Positions 38,796-46,101 of a stretch of DNA of 64,000 nt are shown here, one piece after another. The stretch's first letter is position 1; every line of letters starts with the position of its first letter. The translations under genes and the position numbers were made by a program. The notes under the pieces are model-generated. The model ran no database searches. It was not told where the DNA came from and saw only the letters and a program-made list of their open reading frames with translations. The stretch covers positions 33,580 through 97,579 of the forward strand of contig NZ_JAMOKX010000007.1 of the NCBI RefSeq assembly GCF_023646285.1. Reading direction: 5' to 3'. This DNA comes from Helicobacter colisuis. Lineage in GTDB: Bacteria > Campylobacterota > Campylobacteria > Campylobacterales > Helicobacteraceae.

Positions 38796-39620
38796 ATGAA
38801 AAACAGAATCGCAGTTGCAACAGACTTCTCACAAAAAAGCCTAATGGCACTCACCAAAGCTATCTATTTAGCCAAAAAACTTCAATACACTTTAGATATT
38901 ATACATGTCGTCGAGTATTCTATATTTCACAATCCCAAAAAAGACAAAAAGGCAGGAAAAGAAGCCTTAGCAAAATTTCTTACAAGCCATTTCCCAAATC
39001 CAGAAGTTGAAATGCAACAATTCTGTTATGTAGGCACAATCTACAAAGAAATCAATCAGCATATTAAAGATCGAGAATGTCGTTTATTATGTGTAGGTGC
39101 AACAGGAGAAACCCAACATTTAACCGATATTTTACTAGGTTCTGTCACAAAGCAAATTATCAAAAAATCACCCATTCCGGTTTTGGTAGCCAAAAATGAA
39201 ACACTACCTGATTACACCAATATTTTTTCGCCCACAGATTTTAGCGAATCTTCTAGCAAGCTTGCCAAAGTTGCTAAAAAATTCTTCCCTACAGCACATC
39301 TCATTTTCTACCACATGATTAGTCGCCCTTTTGAAATCCGCCTTGGGCATTATGGCGCAAATGATGAGCAGATCTCAAACTTCAACCAAAATGCAGAAAA
39401 TAAAACCAAAGAATTAGCCAAGAAATTTCTCAAAAATTTCTCTGAACACAAAAATGAAGTCGTGCTTGATAGCGGTATTCTTTCTTATACTAGACTTCTA
39501 AGTGTCGCTGAAAACAAAAATGCTTCACTCATTGCTCTTCCTACTAGCGGAAAAGTAAGTTTTTTCGCATTAGATGTTTTGGAAAACTCCAAGATTGATG
39601 TTTTTATTTGGAAACTTTAA
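38796..39620 (+). CDS. Tandem universal stress protein
   Basis: Two UspA domains in one 274-residue protein, about 1-135 and 140-274. The first starts RIAVATDFSQKSL and ends GSVTKQIIKKSPIPVLVAK, including the G-x2-G-x9-G(S)-like ATP loop; the second repeats NIFSPTDFSESS but lacks the clear glycine loop, ending LENSKIDVFIW. Usp proteins bind ATP and act under stress; the specific role is unknown. AAGGAA precedes the ATG. comEC begins 13 bases downstream. Confidence 0.85.
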   Translation: MKNRIAVATDFSQKSLMALTKAIYLAKKLQYTLDIIHVVEYSIFHNPKKDKKAGKEALAKFLTSHFPNPEVEMQQFCYVGTIYKEINQHIKDRECRLLCVGATGETQHLTDILLGSVTKQIIKKSPIPVLVAKNETLPDYTNIFSPTDFSESSSKLAKVAKKFFPTAHLIFYHMISRPFEIRLGHYGANDEQISNFNQNAENKTKELAKKFLKNFSEHKNEVVLDSGILSYTRLLSVAENKNASLIALPTSGKVSFFALDVLENSKIDVFIWKL

Positions 39621-39633
39621 GTTTTATGGGTAG

Positions 39634-40917
39634 ATGAAAAATCTCTGCCCTCCACTCTTTCTTAATCACAAAGAACGCCTTGCTTTTTTTCTTTTTTTGC
39701 TTGGTGTGTTAATTTGCACATTAGGCTATAAATATTATCAATTCCACACCCTAAAATCCCAAAAATTTCCCCAAATTCAAGCTAGTGTTATTTTGCAATA
39801 CCAAAAAACAAAAGGACAAAAACGCTACTTTGTTTTGAAGTTAAAAAGCGACTTTGGGACATTTTACACAACTTCTTGGGAGGATTTAAAAAACCTAAAA
39901 AATAAAAAAGTCTCTTTAAAGCTTATCTTAGAAAAAGTTAATTTTTGGGATTTTATCAAAGGCTTTTATGCACCAAGTTTTCAACTTGCCTTACTGCAAG
40001 AAGAAGACTTTAGAAAGCCTCTTAGAGATTTTATTTTACAACAGCACCAAACGCTTTTAATGGGAGAATACTATCTCTCGCTTTTTTTATCTGATCCCTT
40101 GCCGCTGCCTTGGAGAGAACTAGCTCAAAGCTATGGAATCGCACATATTTTTGCCATTTCTGGCTATCATACTGGAATCCTAAGTGCTTTGGGATTTTTA
40201 ATCTTAGGCTGGATTTACACTCCCTTGCACAAACACTATTTCCCCTATCGGAATCGCTATTTTGATTTAGGCGTTATTGTTTTGTCTTTGCTAATTGGGT
40301 ATTATTTTCTGCTCACACAATCTCCCTCTTATCTTAGGGCTTTAGCTATGTCTTGCATTGCATTTTTTTTACTTTTTAGGGGCTTGGATATTTTGCGATT
40401 AGAATCATTTTTTTGGAGCATTGCAATCCTCCTTGCCTTTTTTCCTTCTTTGATTTTTTCAATCGGATTTTATTTTTCCTGTCTTGGAGTTTTGTATATT
40501 TTTTTATTTTTTAAATACTTTAAAATCCCGCATTCTTTTTTGCAAAAATTTCTTTATGGTCTTAGCATTAACATTTCCACTTTTTTTCTTATGGGTATTG
40601 TAGTTTATTATTTCTTTCCGCCTTTTTCTCCACTCTCCCTTAGCTCAATCCTGCTTACTCCCCTTTTTAGCTTGTATTATCCTTTTGTTTTTATTGCTCA
40701 TTTTATTGGTTTTGGGGGATTGCTTGATTCTGTGCTTTTGTGGTGGGTTAGCCTAAAAACACACACGATTATTTTACAACCTAGCTTTTATCTTTTTATA
40801 TTTTGCAATTTCCTAACGATTCTAGCTATTTTCTACCGCTATGCTTTTTTCGCGCTTTTTTTGCTTAATTTTATTTATTATTTATATGGCATTATTTTGT
40901 ATTTTAAAATATTATAA
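39634..40917 (+). CDS. comEC: ComEC/Rec2 family DNA-uptake channel
   Basis: This is the inner-membrane channel for single-stranded DNA during natural transformation. The 427-residue protein has about ten membrane helices and the Competence-domain motif HIFAISGYHTGILSALGF near residue 170; the metallo-beta-lactamase domain of longer ComEC proteins is absent, as in H. pylori ComEC (comE3). The last 38 codons lie in a 127-base segment duplicated 1,455 bases downstream, so this copy is intact while the second is a leftover fragment. Confidence 0.88.
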   Translation: MKNLCPPLFLNHKERLAFFLFLLGVLICTLGYKYYQFHTLKSQKFPQIQASVILQYQKTKGQKRYFVLKLKSDFGTFYTTSWEDLKNLKNKKVSLKLILEKVNFWDFIKGFYAPSFQLALLQEEDFRKPLRDFILQQHQTLLMGEYYLSLFLSDPLPLPWRELAQSYGIAHIFAISGYHTGILSALGFLILGWIYTPLHKHYFPYRNRYFDLGVIVLSLLIGYYFLLTQSPSYLRALAMSCIAFFLLFRGLDILRLESFFWSIAILLAFFPSLIFSIGFYFSCLGVLYIFLFFKYFKIPHSFLQKFLYGLSINISTFFLMGIVVYYFFPPFSPLSLSSILLTPLFSLYYPFVFIAHFIGFGGLLDSVLLWWVSLKTHTIILQPSFYLFIFCNFLTILAIFYRYAFFALFLLNFIYYLYGIILYFKIL

Positions 40918-40929
40918 GATTCAATTTTT
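40803..40929 (+). repeat. 127-bp direct repeat, copy 1 (3' end of comEC)
   Basis: This stretch covers the last codons and stop of comEC plus 12 bases. It is repeated at 42258-42384 with 4 mismatches, all in a T-rich 12-base patch. The two copies flank the Sel1-repeat gene. Confidence 0.92.
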
Positions 40930-41109
40930 GGAGACAAAAAATATTGACTACCAAAACAAAAATCAATAAAGCTTCAAGCAAGTAAATTTTTGATAGCATA
41001 GCACACAATACTTTAGTGTTTTTGTTTAAAATTCACAGATGCAAAAAGCATTGATTCTCATAGTTATGTTTTTTAAATTAATCATGTTTTGCAAACACAG
41101 GGGGTAAAA

Positions 41110-42228
41110 ATGAAAAAGGTATTTATTTTATTTTGTATGTTAGTTAGTTTAGCTTTCGCTTCTGATAGCTCATTTGATGAAGTGCTAACAAAAGCCAAAC
41201 AGGGAGATGCTGAGGCGCAATTTTATCTAGGTGTTATGTATGCAGAAGGACAAGGTGTAAGACAGGATTATAAAAAGGCATTTGAATGGCTTAGCAAAGC
41301 AGCTAATCAAGGACTTGCTAAGGCTCAATATAATCTAGGTGTTATGTATGAAAAGGGACATGGCGTAAAACAGGATTACGAAAAGGCAGCTGAATGGTTT
41401 AGCAAGGCAGCCAAGCAGGGACTTGCTGAGGCGCAATATAATCTAGGTGTTATGTATGATAGGGGATATGGCGTAAGACAAGATTATAAAAAGGCATTTG
41501 AGTGGTATAGCAAAGCAGCTAATCAGGGACTTGCTGAGGCGCAATATAATCTAGGTGTTATGTATGAAAAGGGACATGGCGTAAGACAAGATTATAAAAA
41601 GGCATTTGAGTGGTATAGCAAAGCAGCTAATCAGGGACTTGCTGAGGCGCAATTTTATCTAGGTCTTATGTATGTAGACGGACAAGGTGTAAGACAAGAT
41701 TATAAAAAAGCATTTGAATGGTATAGTAAGGCAGCTAATCAGGGAGATGCTGAGGCGCAATATAATCTAGGTGTTATGTATGCAGAAGGACAAGGTGTAA
41801 GACAGGATTATAAAAAGGCAGCTGAATGGTTTAGCAAGGCAGCTAATCAGGGAGATGCTAAGGCTCAATATAATCTAGGTGTTATGTATGATAGGGGATA
41901 TGGCGTAAAGCAAGATTATAAAAAGGCATTTGAGTGGTATAGCAAGGCAGCTAATCAGGGATATGCTAATGCTCAAAATAATCTAGGTGTTATGTATGCA
42001 AATGGACAAGGCGTAAGACAAGATTATAAAAAGGCATTTGAGTGGTATAGCAAGGCAGCTAATCAGGGAGATGCTAATACTCAATATAATCTAGGTTTTA
42101 TGTATGCAAATGGACAAGGCGTAAGACAAGATTTAAAAAAAGCAAAAGAATATTTTGGTCTTTCTTGTGACTCTGGATTGCAACTTGGTTGTGATGCATA
42201 TAGGGAATTAAATGAGCGAGGAATATAA
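41110..42228 (+). CDS. Secreted Sel1-repeat protein with nine repeats
   Basis: A 372-residue exported protein with a signal peptide cut near SLAFA (residues 14-18). From residue 33 it consists of nine exact 36-residue Sel1-like repeats with the pattern AEAQYNLGVMYxxGxGVRQDYKKAFEWYSKAANQG split over two helices. A C-terminal cap has two cysteines (LSCDSG and GCDAY). It resembles the Helicobacter cysteine-rich Hcp family but lacks the paired cysteines within repeats. Hcp proteins are secreted and bind or modify beta-lactams or host targets; this role is only by analogy. The gene is flanked by direct repeats and has its own terminator. Confidence 0.9.
   Translation: MKKVFILFCMLVSLAFASDSSFDEVLTKAKQGDAEAQFYLGVMYAEGQGVRQDYKKAFEWLSKAANQGLAKAQYNLGVMYEKGHGVKQDYEKAAEWFSKAAKQGLAEAQYNLGVMYDRGYGVRQDYKKAFEWYSKAANQGLAEAQYNLGVMYEKGHGVRQDYKKAFEWYSKAANQGLAEAQFYLGLMYVDGQGVRQDYKKAFEWYSKAANQGDAEAQYNLGVMYAEGQGVRQDYKKAAEWFSKAANQGDAKAQYNLGVMYDRGYGVKQDYKKAFEWYSKAANQGYANAQNNLGVMYANGQGVRQDYKKAFEWYSKAANQGDANTQYNLGFMYANGQGVRQDLKKAKEYFGLSCDSGLQLGCDAYRELNERGI
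41206..42177 (+). repeat. Nine in-frame 108-bp tandem repeats in the Sel1 gene
   Basis: Each 108-base unit encodes one 36-residue repeat. Neighbouring units share long identical stretches (for example the code for the RQDYKKAFEW segment), so recombination can add or drop units without shifting the frame. Confidence 0.9.
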
Positions 42229-42229
42229 A

Positions 42230-42250
42230 AAGAGAGATAAACTCTCTCTT
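42230..42250 (+). terminator. Terminator after the Sel1 gene
   Basis: AAGAGAGA (42230-42237) pairs with TCTCTCTT (42243-42250) around a 5-base loop, starting just after the stop codon, followed by GTTTAT. Confidence 0.65.
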
Positions 42251-42257
42251 GTTTATA

Positions 42258-42384
42258 TTGCAATTTCCTAACGATTCTAGCTATTTTCTACCGCTATGCC
42301 TTTTTTTCACTTTTTTTGCTTAATTTTATTTATTATTTATATGGCATTATTTTGTATTTTAAAATATTATAAGATTCAATTTTT
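42258..42384 (+). repeat. 127-bp direct repeat, copy 2 (comEC tail fragment)
   Basis: A 123/127 match to 40803-40929. It encodes no gene here: it is a copy of the end of comEC cut off from the rest. It marks the right edge of the inserted Sel1 unit. Confidence 0.92.
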
Positions 42385-42465
42385 ACACATTAAAAAATTC
42401 TATTTGGTTTTTTTTCTAAAATCGGTTAAAATTCCTAGATTATTTTAACCATACAAAGGAAGATT

Positions 42466-43008
42466 GTGAATGAATTAATTTCAAAAATTAGCAAAGGGAT
42501 TTTTGCTATTTTGCCCTTTTTATTGCTATTTTGGATTTTTTCTTTTGTTTATGACTTTTGCGCTGCGATTTTTTATTCTATTTTTGGAATCACTAATGCA
42601 AATTTAGCCGTTACGCTTTTTATCTTCGCAATTAGTCTTGCTTTGCTCTATTATATTGGGCGTTTGGTGGATAAAAATAAGGAATTTTTACTCATTAGGA
42701 TAACAGAAATCATCATCGGCAAAATTCCTGTGGTCAAAAGCATTTATTCTGGAATCAAAGAAGTTTTAAATATTTTTTCTGGAAAAAATAAAGAGGGTTA
42801 TTTGGGTGTAGCCTATGTTGATGTAGGAAATATGGAGCTTATGGGATTTATCACCAAAGAAGATGGGGAGCATTACTGGGTTTTTATCCCCACTACTCCC
42901 AATCCCACTTCAGGCTTTATCCTAAGAATCCACAAAAATAATATAAGAATGTCAGATTTATCAGTCAGCGATGGTTTTAAAAAGATTATTTCTTTGGGAG
43001 TTAAGTAG
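42466..43008 (+). CDS. DUF502 family membrane protein
   Basis: A 180-residue protein with two membrane helices (about 13-35 and 45-68) and a soluble C-terminal part. The family pattern IPVVKSIYSGIKEVLN and GFIT, then VFIPTTPNPTSG, is clear. The role is unknown. It uses a GTG start supported by AAGGA at 42456. Its stop overlaps the next gene, a polyprenyltransferase, suggesting a membrane-linked operon. Confidence 0.85.
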   Translation: MNELISKISKGIFAILPFLLLFWIFSFVYDFCAAIFYSIFGITNANLAVTLFIFAISLALLYYIGRLVDKNKEFLLIRITEIIIGKIPVVKSIYSGIKEVLNIFSGKNKEGYLGVAYVDVGNMELMGFITKEDGEHYWVFIPTTPNPTSGFILRIHKNNIRMSDLSVSDGFKKIISLGVK

Positions 43009-43862
43009 TGTTGCAAAAAATAAAAGACTTTAGCGAACTTGTCATGTTTCAGCATAGCATTTTTTCTATGCCCTTTATTTTCATTGCAATGCTAACTGCT
43101 GCACAGGGCTGGTTTGGCTGGAAACTGTTTGCATTTGGTGTAATTGCAAGCATTAGTGCAAGGAATTTTGCAATGGCATTTAATCGCTATGCAGATAGAA
43201 AGTTTGATAGCACAAATCCACGCACCAAGAACCGCCCAAGTGTAGATGGCAGAATCTCGCCTTTTGCGATGCTTATTTTTATTTTAACGAACGCGTTAAT
43301 TTTTATTTTTATGGGTTGGCTTATTAATCCTTTGTGTTTTTATCTTTCTTTTCCGATTCTGCTTATTTTAGCAAGCTATTCTTTGATGAAGCGATTAACC
43401 TCAGCAGCACATTTGGTTTTAGGACTTTCACTTGGATTAGCACCTATTGCTGGGGTAGCTGCTGTTAGTGGAGAGATTCCACTATGGAGCGTTTGGCTTT
43501 GCTGTGGTGTTTTATTTTGGGTAGCAGGATTTGATTTGCTTTATGCCCTGCAAGATATTGAACACGATAAAAAAGAAGGCTTATATTCTATCCCAAGTGC
43601 TTTTGGGGTGCAAAATACACTTTGGATTTCGAGGTTTTTTCATCTTTTAACACTATTTTTTTGGGCATTATATATTATTAGTTCAGATTCTGGTGTTTTT
43701 ATGTGGATTGGACTTTTGGTTTCAACAATAGCGCTTGGTTATGAACAATTCCTAGTTTCAAGGAATTTTCAAAATATCTCCAAGGCTTTTTTTGTTGTCA
43801 ATGGTTATTTAGGAATCGTATTTTTTGGTTTTTGTATTTTAGATTTGATTTTTAGGAATTAA
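43008..43862 (+). CDS. ubiA: UbiA-family polyprenyltransferase (menaquinone, MqnP type)
   Basis: A 284-residue integral membrane enzyme that attaches a polyprenyl chain to an aromatic acceptor. The first Asp-rich motif is NRYADRKFDSTN (near 65) and the second DLLYALQDIEHDKKEG (near 172). Helicobacter makes menaquinone by the futalosine route, so this is probably MqnP rather than a ubiquinone enzyme. GTG start overlapping the previous stop by one base. The pair with comEC upstream resembles H. pylori HP1360-HP1361. Confidence 0.85.
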   Translation: MLQKIKDFSELVMFQHSIFSMPFIFIAMLTAAQGWFGWKLFAFGVIASISARNFAMAFNRYADRKFDSTNPRTKNRPSVDGRISPFAMLIFILTNALIFIFMGWLINPLCFYLSFPILLILASYSLMKRLTSAAHLVLGLSLGLAPIAGVAAVSGEIPLWSVWLCCGVLFWVAGFDLLYALQDIEHDKKEGLYSIPSAFGVQNTLWISRFFHLLTLFFWALYIISSDSGVFMWIGLLVSTIALGYEQFLVSRNFQNISKAFFVVNGYLGIVFFGFCILDLIFRN

Positions 43863-43863
43863 A

Positions 43864-44400
43864 ATGGAAAAAAGTCGCTTAATTAATACCGCTCTTAAAA
43901 TTCATTATGACACTGCACACAGCAATGCAGAAGAGTTTGCCATTGAATTTAATAAACTCACTCAAAGTGATGAAGATCCAATAGGAGAATGGTTGCGTTT
44001 AATGCGCGCCAAAAAGGGAAACTTTGACAATGAAAACACGATTGTTTTAGAGCTTTTGGTTGAAATTTATCGCAAGATTGAATTATTAGAACACAAGATT
44101 CAAGGCGAGACTAAAACTTATGTTCCTTTAAGTAATGAAGGGCTAATTACCACCATTGGACATAGTTGCTTTAGAATAAAGGATTCTACTTTACAAGAAA
44201 ATACACTTTATTATGGTAGAGTAGAATTACCCACTTTCCCCACTCGCATTATTCCTATTTATTTTATTTTTAACACAAATTTAGCATTGGTAGAAAAAAT
44301 TCACGCACGCGATGAAAATGAATGGGATAGTTATGTTGCTTCAAAAGAAAGGGCACTTATTCGCTCTATTAGATCCAGCAAAGGGGTTAATAATGCTTAA
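43864..44400 (+). CDS. Conserved-looking protein of unknown function
   Basis: A 178-residue soluble protein. The N-terminal half is helical and acidic (FAIEFNKLTQSDEDPIGEWLRLM, shown here over several turns), the C-terminal half beta-rich (LITTIGHSCFRI, LYYGRVELPTFPTRIIPIYF). This layout could fit a PilZ-like or small regulatory domain, but I see no diagnostic motif. It lies between ubiA (one base away) and a coiled-coil membrane protein, with which it overlaps by 8 bases. Confidence 0.7.
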   Translation: MEKSRLINTALKIHYDTAHSNAEEFAIEFNKLTQSDEDPIGEWLRLMRAKKGNFDNENTIVLELLVEIYRKIELLEHKIQGETKTYVPLSNEGLITTIGHSCFRIKDSTLQENTLYYGRVELPTFPTRIIPIYFIFNTNLALVEKIHARDENEWDSYVASKERALIRSIRSSKGVNNA

Positions 44401-44935
44401 TGATGAAAATATTATGCTTTGGATTGTGATTGGAATTGCAGCGGTTTTTATCCTTTTTGCGCTTTATCTTTACTTTAAAGAAAGAGAAAATACTAAGCGT
44501 TTTAATCGCTATGGACATTCTATTGAAGAACTAAACAAAGAAGTCTATCGCCTACAAAAAAAGTTAAAAGATTATGAGAATCACTTAGAAAAATTTCAAC
44601 AATCACTCAAACAGCAAATCTATCAAGAAACGCGCTTAGAGATGAAAAATGTCCTTGATTCCAATCTTTTTGCACAAATCTCTCCACTCAAATCCACCTT
44701 ACAAACACTTCAAGAAGAATGGAGGGATTACCAAGAAAAAATAGACAATAAAACAATTATTTTAGAAGAGAGAATTAAAGAGTTTGCCTACACTCCAAGC
44801 AATCCAACCAACATTGATGAGGGAAGGATTATTTCAATGTATAAAGATGGTTGGAGTGTTGATTCAATTGCTAAAGAATTACGAGTTGGCAAGGGTGAAG
44901 TAGAATTCACTTTAAAATTTGCTAATTTAGATTAA
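44393..44935 (+). CDS. Membrane-anchored coiled-coil protein with C-terminal HTH-like tail
   Basis: A 180-residue protein: one N-terminal membrane helix (8-28), a long coiled coil (about 45-130, e.g. LNKEVYRLQKKLKDYENHL), and a C-terminal helix-turn-helix-like stretch (SMYKDGWSVDSIAKELRVGKGEVEF). It resembles a Campylobacterota family labelled DUF6115, from memory. ATG 44393 overlaps the previous stop; the upstream part of the frame lies in the preceding gene. No enzymatic site is visible. thrB follows after 11 bases. Confidence 0.75.
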   Translation: MLNDENIMLWIVIGIAAVFILFALYLYFKERENTKRFNRYGHSIEELNKEVYRLQKKLKDYENHLEKFQQSLKQQIYQETRLEMKNVLDSNLFAQISPLKSTLQTLQEEWRDYQEKIDNKTIILEERIKEFAYTPSNPTNIDEGRIISMYKDGWSVDSIAKELRVGKGEVEFTLKFANLD

Positions 44936-44946
44936 AAAGGATTTTA

Positions 44947-45840
44947 ATGCTATTACGCGTTCCTGCCACAAGTGCTAATTTAGGACCAGGATTTGATAGC
45001 TTAGGACTTGCTTTAGAGCTTTATAACTATTTTAGCTTAAAGCCCTCCAAGTTTGCTTCTATCCAAATCCATGGAGAAGGTTCTAAAAATCCAAAATTAC
45101 GAATTGATAATGTTTTTGTTAAGATTTTTAATGAGCAACTTAAAAAACTTATTGGACAGACCATTCCTTTTAAATTCACTTTTGAAAATTCAATCCCTAT
45201 TTCAAGGGGTTTAGGAAGTAGTTCAGCTGTTATTATTGGTGCTATTAGTGCTGCTTTTAAAGTCGCACAAATTCCACTAGATAAGCAAAAGATTCTTGAT
45301 ATTGCACTGCGTTATGAATCCCATCCAGACAATATCACTCCTGCTTGCATGGGAGGGTTTAATGCTTGTATGCTTTCTCGCAATCAAGTGCGTTTTATCA
45401 AAAAAAATCTACCAAGTAGCATTGAAGCAGTTATTGTAATACCCAATCAATCCATATCCACGCATTTATCGCGCAAAACTCTCCCCCAAAAATACTCCCA
45501 AAAAGATGCTATTTTTAATCTTTCGCACTCCACACTTTTAGCTAGTGCATTTTTTGAAGAAAAATGGGACTTATTAAGGGAGGCAAGTATGGATAGATTC
45601 CATCAATTTTTTAGAATGAAGCAGATTCCCATTCTTTTTGAAGTGCAAAAAACCGCACTAAATAATGGAGCTTTAATGAGCACCCTATCAGGAAGTGGTT
45701 CAACCTTTTTTAATCTCTGCTTTAAAGAAGACACGCAAACTCTCAAAAAAGTTCTTAGTGATAAATTCTCAAGGTTAAAGGTTTTGTCCTTAAAATTTGA
45801 TAACTTTGGGGTAGTTTTTGATGATGAATTTAAGTTCTAG
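44947..45840 (+). CDS. thrB: Homoserine kinase
   Basis: ThrB phosphorylates homoserine in threonine synthesis. GHMP-kinase hallmarks are VPATSANLGPGFDSLGLA at the start, the ATP loop PISRGLGSSSAVI near 90 and the C-terminal LSGSGSTFF. The 297-residue length is normal. It lies at the head of a stretch continuing into rnpM, infB, rbfA, rimP and ribD. Confidence 0.94.
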   Translation: MLLRVPATSANLGPGFDSLGLALELYNYFSLKPSKFASIQIHGEGSKNPKLRIDNVFVKIFNEQLKKLIGQTIPFKFTFENSIPISRGLGSSSAVIIGAISAAFKVAQIPLDKQKILDIALRYESHPDNITPACMGGFNACMLSRNQVRFIKKNLPSSIEAVIVIPNQSISTHLSRKTLPQKYSQKDAIFNLSHSTLLASAFFEEKWDLLREASMDRFHQFFRMKQIPILFEVQKTALNNGALMSTLSGSGSTFFNLCFKEDTQTLKKVLSDKFSRLKVLSLKFDNFGVVFDDEFKF

Positions 45841-45861
45841 TTTGTTATAATAAGAGTTTTT

Positions 45862-46101
45862 ATGTCTAATCCAATTAGAATGTGTGTGGTTTGCAGGGAA
45901 AGATTTGAGCAAAAGCAACTTATCCGTTTGCAGTATAGAGATTTAAAGCTTAGTCTTTTTAATGGGCAAGGGAGAAGTTTTTATATTTGCAAAAATTGCC
46001 AAAATAACCCAAAACTTTTCAATTCTATCGCTAGAGTTTGCAAAATCGACAAAAAACACAAAGAAATTTTACAAGAATCATTAAAGGAGATTTTTATATA
46101 A
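45862..46101 (+). CDS. rnpM: YlxR/RnpM family RNA-binding protein
   Basis: A 79-residue DUF448 protein. RMCVVCRERFEQKQLIRL and GRSFYICKNC are its signature, with a zinc-finger-like pattern of four cysteines (CVVC and CKNC). Family members bind RNase P RNA and affect its activity. It lies upstream of infB as usual, and its stop overlaps the infB start by one base (TAATG). Confidence 0.85.
   Translation: MSNPIRMCVVCRERFEQKQLIRLQYRDLKLSLFNGQGRSFYICKNCQNNPKLFNSIARVCKIDKKHKEILQESLKEIFI

Noticed and set aside
41110..42228. Calling the Sel1 gene a cysteine-rich Hcp protein
   Set aside because: The repeats lack the paired cysteines that define Hcp proteins; only the C-terminal cap has two cysteines.
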